Assembly (NCBI GenBank): GCA_022560555.1
Contig: JADFSZ010000043.1
Span: 1-11,114 of the forward strand
Reading direction: 5' to 3'
Source: PVC group bacterium
Lineage (GTDB): Bacteria; GCA-001730085; JADFSZ01
DNA: 11,114 bases
Positions 7,752 through 11,114 of this stretch are shown here, piece by piece. The notes below the pieces were generated by a model. The model made no database searches. It saw nothing but the letters and a program-made list of their open reading frames with translations, and was not told where the DNA came from. A program made the translations under genes and the position numbers. Numbering within the stretch: the stretch's first letter is position 1; each line of letters starts with the position of its first letter.

Positions 7752-8315
7752 ATGTTGGTTTTAGTGTTCATGCTATTCTCCGGGGCCGCCGTTTTTGCGG
7801 ATGTGATCACCACAATCGATGGGAACCAAATACACGGCAAGGTTCTAGAAGAGCATGAGAAAGAGTATCTTATTCAGGTAGATTCGGGACGGATTACGAT
7901 CTCAAAAAACCAGATAGCCTCGATTGATAATGCTCCTTGGTCTCCTGCCTCAAACGTGCAAGCCCCTGAGGCTATAAAAACAGCCCGAGGACCTTCCCTC
8001 AAAGAAAAAATCATTATTGATGTATTGTTTTGGTTTTTAGGCTTTTTCCTATATGCCGCTCTTGTGTATCTCGTGTTTCGTATTGTAGACATCCAAAAAA
8101 AGATTTTTACGGCGCTGATATTTTCTCTAACTTCACTAATGTTTTTTTATGTCTCATCTTTTTTTGTTTTTTCCCAAATCTATTTTTCGTTTGCGAATAT
8201 TATGCTCATATACTTTTTTTATGACTTTGGGCCTGTTCGTTCGTTTTTATTCGGAATTTTTTTTACATGGGTTATCATGGTCTCATCTGTTATCTTTTTT
8301 ACGATACGATTGTAG
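7752..8315 (+). CDS. Unrecognised membrane protein with N-terminal small beta domain; start probably frameshifted in a T7 run
   Basis: The family is not recognised. From the ATG at 7752 (187 residues) there is a signal-like hydrophobic segment ending AVFA-D, then a compact beta-type domain (about 17-60: DVITTIDGNQIHGKV, ISKNQIASID). This is a pattern seen in small secreted domains of many environmental bacteria. A linker and four predicted membrane helices (about 87-112, 119-140, 143-157, 164-184) follow. The frame stays open upstream into secG (GTG at 7647, ATG at 7668), but neither start has a good ribosome site. The ATG at 7736 has AAGGG five bases upstream and would give a basic N-terminus (MRWFF) joined to this frame if the T run at 7745-7751 had six Ts instead of seven. 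The gene lies in the operon between secG and the binding protein (nine-base gap). Function is unknown. Confidence 0.7.
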   Translation: MLVLVFMLFSGAAVFADVITTIDGNQIHGKVLEEHEKEYLIQVDSGRITISKNQIASIDNAPWSPASNVQAPEAIKTARGPSLKEKIIIDVLFWFLGFFLYAALVYLVFRIVDIQKKIFTALIFSLTSLMFFYVSSFFVFSQIYFSFANIMLIYFFYDFGPVRSFLFGIFFTWVIMVSSVIFFTIRL

Positions 8316-8324
8316 GATTTTCAT

Positions 8325-10124
8325 ATGACAGAATTTGCCTTTGGCTCAAAAATGAGAAAATGGATCTTTTTTTTGTTTGTCCTTATCGTTTGCTCTGGAT
8401 GCGCCAAAAAAACTATAACAGAGGAGAAAAGGGTTCGTCCAAGTTCGAAACATGGCGGAATAGTTGTTTTTTCCACAAGCTCCGATCCAAGATCTTTTAA
8501 CGCGATCGTCTCCAATGAAAGCTCAACAAGCGAAGCCATCTCATATATCTTTGATGGAATGACGAGAACCAACGGGGTTACCGGGGATGTCGAGCCTTCT
8601 TTGGCCGAACGTTGGGAGTATTCCGAGGACGGGCTCGTGTGGACGTTTTATTTAAGAAACGATGTGGTCTGGTTTGACGGTGTCCCCTTTACGGCAGATG
8701 ATGTTGTGTTCACGTTCAATGACCTCATATATAACCCATCCATTCCGTCTAGCATGCGGGATCTTTTAACGATTGACGGACAAAAGTTCGAGATTCGAAA
8801 AATGGATATGTACACGGTTGAAGTCCGCACTCCCGTTCCCTACGCTCCCTTGTTGAGACATATTGGGGTAGGGATCTTGCCCCGACACCGGCTGATCGAA
8901 AGTGTGGAAGGCGGAACATTTCCCGTCACATGGGGTGTTGACACGCCCCCGGAAGAGATTATCGGCACGGGTCCCTATCGTTTGGCGGAGTATGTTCCGG
9001 CCCAAAAATTGGTTTACAAGAGAAACGAGAATTATTGGAGAAAAGATAGAGACGGATTTCGCCTTCCGTATATCGACCAAATTGTCACGATTATCGTTCC
9101 GGATGACAATGTGCAGATCGCAAAGTTTCAGGCGCGAGAAGTGGATTCTTTACGTGTTCGCCCCAAGGACTACGCGTATGTTAAATCAATCCAACAGAAG
9201 GGTAATTTTACCATTTATGATCTTGGCCCGGCTTTTGGATCCACGTTTATTATGTTTAATCAGGATCAAACCGTCATTGATCCTGTGATGCTTGCATGGT
9301 TTCGCGATAGAAATTTTCGGAAAGCCGTCGCCTACGCAATTGATAGAGAAACGATTATTAATAATGTGTATTCTGGATTGGGTGTGGCTCAGGTTTCTCC
9401 CGTCAGCAAAGCAGATCCGATTTTTCATAATGCCGATGTTCGATCATACGCATATGATCCCGAAAAGGCGAAGAACCTATTGAAAGAAAGCGGATATGTG
9501 GATTCGAATCAGGACGGTTTTTTGGAAAAACCCGAGGGACATCCCGTTAAATTTATGCTCATTACAAATTCGAATAATAGTGAACGGAAGGATATGGCTC
9601 TTATCGTAACGGAAAATTTGAGAGCGATAGGGATGGATGTGACCTATCGCACGTTGGACTTTAATAATCTTGTTCAAAAACTCGATGGAACCGGAGAATG
9701 GGAATCCATGATTTTGGGTTTGGGTGGGGGGAATCTTGAACCCCATGGAGGGAAAAACGTGTGGGATCCGTCGGGACGCCTTCACATGTGGAATCGTAAA
9801 CTGAGCAAGGATCAATATTCAAAAAAGGAACGAGAACAATCGTATGACGCGTATGTCCAATCATGGGAAGATCATTTGCCGGATTGGGAATGGCGTATTT
9901 TAGAGCTATTTAATCAAGGTGTCCAGGAACTGGTCGAAGAAAAGAGAAAAGTTTATTATTACGAATGGCAGGACATTGTAGCCGAAGAACTTCCTCTCAT
10001 CTATCTTGTAACTCCAAAAAACTATATGGCGGTCCGGAATAAATTCATTGGCTTAAAACCTTCAAGTTTCGCGGGAGTTTTTCATAACTTTGACGAGCTT
10101 TATCTCAAAGACGAGTATCGCTGA
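8325..10124 (+). CDS. Peptide/nickel-type ABC transporter substrate-binding lipoprotein (SBP family 5)
   Basis: Family 5 solute-binding proteins (OppA/DppA type) capture peptides or other ligands outside the inner membrane and pass them to an ABC permease. The N-terminus has a basic stretch (SKMRKW), a hydrophobic core and Cys26 in VCSGC, a lipoprotein signal with an unusual Cys at -3. Family hallmarks follow: LAERWEYSEDGLVWTFYLRNDVVW style text near residues 92-115, PFTADDVVFTFN (121-132), GTGPYRL with VYKRNENYW (about 217-240), and AVAYAIDRETI plus YDPEKAKNLLKESGY in the second lobe. It has 599 residues, normal to long. The ATG at 8325 has AGGA seven bases upstream; the in-frame ATG at 8352 lacks one but would also give a good signal peptide. 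No permease or ATPase gene lies in the operon, so partners must be elsewhere and the ligand is unknown. Confidence 0.92.
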   Translation: MTEFAFGSKMRKWIFFLFVLIVCSGCAKKTITEEKRVRPSSKHGGIVVFSTSSDPRSFNAIVSNESSTSEAISYIFDGMTRTNGVTGDVEPSLAERWEYSEDGLVWTFYLRNDVVWFDGVPFTADDVVFTFNDLIYNPSIPSSMRDLLTIDGQKFEIRKMDMYTVEVRTPVPYAPLLRHIGVGILPRHRLIESVEGGTFPVTWGVDTPPEEIIGTGPYRLAEYVPAQKLVYKRNENYWRKDRDGFRLPYIDQIVTIIVPDDNVQIAKFQAREVDSLRVRPKDYAYVKSIQQKGNFTIYDLGPAFGSTFIMFNQDQTVIDPVMLAWFRDRNFRKAVAYAIDRETIINNVYSGLGVAQVSPVSKADPIFHNADVRSYAYDPEKAKNLLKESGYVDSNQDGFLEKPEGHPVKFMLITNSNNSERKDMALIVTENLRAIGMDVTYRTLDFNNLVQKLDGTGEWESMILGLGGGNLEPHGGKNVWDPSGRLHMWNRKLSKDQYSKKEREQSYDAYVQSWEDHLPDWEWRILELFNQGVQELVEEKRKVYYYEWQDIVAEELPLIYLVTPKNYMAVRNKFIGLKPSSFAGVFHNFDELYLKDEYR

Positions 10125-10143
10125 ACCCGAAATAGAATCTATT

Positions 10144-10353
10144 ATGAATCAGTCGTTTGGATTTCAAAAACCTGATCCCAGGCAGCATCAACCTCAAGCT
10201 CAATTCCGAAAATTTTCGGCAACAGAATTGTTTTGTCCTCAATGCCGCCGGGCTATGCCTGTTAGGGAAAAACTTTTATTGGTGCTTCCGTCGGGGGATG
10301 TGCATCACTATGTGTGTTCCGGGTGCGGAGCTACTTTAGGTAAAAAAACGTAA
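10144..10353 (+). CDS. Small zinc-ribbon-like protein with two CxxC motifs, unknown function
   Basis: The 69 residues have a Gln/Pro-rich N-terminal third followed by CPQC (31-34) and CSGC (58-61), spaced like a treble-clef or rubredoxin-type zinc ribbon. PVREKLLLVLPSGDVHHYVC lies between or into the second pair. There is no signal peptide, so it is probably cytoplasmic. Zinc ribbons of this size are often nucleic-acid- or protein-binding, but nothing specific can be assigned. The frame is open back to a TTG at 10090 inside the upstream gene. The ATG at 10144, nineteen bases after that gene's stop, is preferred although its ribosome binding site is poor. It looks like the last gene of the operon. 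Confidence 0.7.
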   Translation: MNQSFGFQKPDPRQHQPQAQFRKFSATELFCPQCRRAMPVREKLLLVLPSGDVHHYVCSGCGATLGKKT

Positions 10354-10384
10354 CCTGTCAAGAAATCGAATTCCAAATCCCTTT

Positions 10385-10413
10385 TTGATCTTCCGGAACA
10401 ATTCATGTATACT
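10385..10413 (+). promoter_or_regulatory. Promoter of the Lrp/AsnC-type regulator gene
   Basis: TTGATC (10385-10390) and TATACT (10408-10413) are separated by exactly 17 bp. Initiation near 10420 would leave a leader of about 45 nt that includes GAGGTG, the ribosome binding site before the ATG at 10464. This separates the regulator from the long operon upstream. Confidence 0.65.
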
Positions 10414-10463
10414 CTAAAGATTCACAAACTTATCCTAAAGGAAATTCAATAAAGAGGTGTGTT

Positions 10464-10949
10464 ATGGACGAAATTTTAGAACTATTAGAACGGGACGCGC
10501 GTATAACACCGGAGGAGATTGCTTCAACTCTTAAGCTGAACGTGAAGGACGTTAAAAAAGCCATTCATAAATTCGAAAAAGACGGTGTCATCCTAAAATA
10601 CCGGGCTGTTCTCAATCAGGAATTAATGAGCCAAGGCACGTCAAGCGTTAAAGCGATTATTGAGGTGAAAATCGTTCCCGAACGAACGCAGGGGTTTGAC
10701 CGTATTGCGGAAAGAATTTATCAATTTGATGAAGTCAAAAGCTGCTATCTATTAAGCGGAACATATGATTTGCTTTTGGTCGTGGAAGGACCCAATATTC
10801 AAGTTGTGGCCAAATTTGTTTCGGAGAAACTCTCAACGATGAATAACGTAAAAGGTACCTTGACGCATTTTTTGCTAAAAAAGTATAAAGAAGACGGTGA
10901 TATTCTCCGAACGCCTAGAGCTGACAGGCGCCTGGCCGTGACACAGTAA
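10464..10949 (+). CDS. Lrp/AsnC-family transcriptional regulator
   Basis: Lrp/AsnC proteins are oligomeric DNA-binding regulators, usually of amino-acid metabolism, that sense small ligands. Residues 1-50 form the helix-turn-helix (MDEILELLERDARITPEEIA, then LNVKDVKKAIHKFEKDGVI). A linker (YRAVLNQELM) leads to the alpha-beta RAM ligand domain at about 62-145, with VKSCYLLSGTYDLLLVVEG containing the conserved G-x-Y-D effector-site motif. The C-terminus (LKKYKEDG, then a basic tail) is slightly extended; 161 residues is normal. The start has GAGGTG four to five bases upstream. In many genomes such a gene precedes an aminotransferase, but no such gene begins in the 165 bases that remain here. 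Target genes and ligand are unknown. Confidence 0.93.
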   Translation: MDEILELLERDARITPEEIASTLKLNVKDVKKAIHKFEKDGVILKYRAVLNQELMSQGTSSVKAIIEVKIVPERTQGFDRIAERIYQFDEVKSCYLLSGTYDLLLVVEGPNIQVVAKFVSEKLSTMNNVKGTLTHFLLKKYKEDGDILRTPRADRRLAVTQ

Positions 10950-10950
10950 T

Positions 10951-11097
10951 ATGTCGCTCGCCTGGATTTCCGATGGTCAGGAGTTTCCGTATCTCTACGA
11001 TCTACGAAAACCTGACACGAGCTGCTTGGGTAGCCGATTCAGGATGAAGGCTTTGCCCCTCGAACGCCTAATGTTTAGAAGAGCCGAGCTCTTCTAA
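10951..11097 (+). other. Short open frame of doubtful status (48 codons) after the Lrp gene
   Basis: The 165 bases after the Lrp stop hold no recognised gene. An ATG one base after that stop opens 48 codons (MSLAWISDGQ to RRAELF) ending at 11097. It has no ribosome binding site, and its last codons are the arms of a perfect hairpin, so the amino-acid sequence there is dictated by the palindrome. I regard it as probably non-coding or part of a repeated element. Confidence 0.15.
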
Positions 11098-11098
11098 A
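11074..11098. repeat. Perfect 11-bp inverted repeat with 3-nt loop
   Basis: TTTAGAAGAGC, loop CGA, GCTCTTCTAAA. The stem is perfect and symmetric. It could act as a transcription terminator for the Lrp gene, but no run of Ts follows on either strand. It could also be the end of a repeated element or a regulatory palindrome for a gene beyond the window. Confidence 0.6.
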
Positions 11099-11114
11099 AT
11101 TATGCACGAGCTTA

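Noticed and set aside
10090-10143. TTG start extending the two-CxxC protein into the upstream gene
   Set aside because: It would overlap the binding-protein gene by 35 bases with no ribosome site. The extra residues are the out-of-frame reading of that gene's end.
11030-11114. Integron attC-like site or transposon end
   Set aside because: The hairpin is perfect and short, without the bulged bases and core sites of attC. No integrase, transposase or target duplication is visible.

Overview
The window comes from a bacterial chromosome with about 45% G+C by eye. No gene in it fixes the taxon. The compact gap-pgk-tpiA-secG string, the solitary receiver protein and the Lrp-type regulator would suit an uncultured lineage such as Omnitrophota, but that placement is an impression from memory and not a result. 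No phage, transposase, CRISPR or toxin-defence gene is visible. Most of the window is housekeeping.

Left part, minus strand (1-2041): a metal (probably zinc) uptake operon. It is transcribed from a promoter near 2014-2041 in the order Fur/Zur-type regulator, periplasmic metal-binding protein, ABC ATPase. The ATPase runs off the left edge, and a permease gene would be expected beyond it. A perfect 6-1-6 palindrome sits on the promoter, where a Zur-type repressor would bind. The regulator reading frame is broken near its 3' end. Adding one T to a T4 run restores a normal-length Fur protein with both CxxC motifs, and its stop codon then overlaps the next gene's ATG.

Middle (2094-3806): a tRNA-Gln(CUG) gene with its own promoter and an aldo/keto reductase, both on the minus strand. 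A stand-alone response-regulator receiver protein diverges from the reductase on the plus strand.

Right part, plus strand (3873-10353): a consensus promoter (TTGACA-16-TATAAT) and a leader of about 115 nt precede a co-directional string: gap, pgk, tpiA, secG, an unrecognised membrane protein with an N-terminal small beta domain, an extracytoplasmic solute-binding family 5 lipoprotein, and a 69-residue protein with two CxxC motifs. The three enzymes cover the triose-phosphate part of glycolysis, and secG belongs to the Sec translocon. A structured repeat with 9-nt periodic arms lies between pgk and tpiA. The membrane-protein gene has a second probable one-base frameshift, in a T7 run. Removing one T creates a well-placed start and a normal signal peptide.

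Last, a separate promoter drives an Lrp/AsnC-type regulator (10464-10949). About 165 nt follow with no recognisable gene but with a perfect 11-bp hairpin.

I do not see a clearly new multi-gene system. The best leads are the two homopolymer frameshifts, the Zur-type operator on an apparently leaderless promoter, the periodic palindromic repeat inside the glycolytic operon, and the unknown membrane protein.
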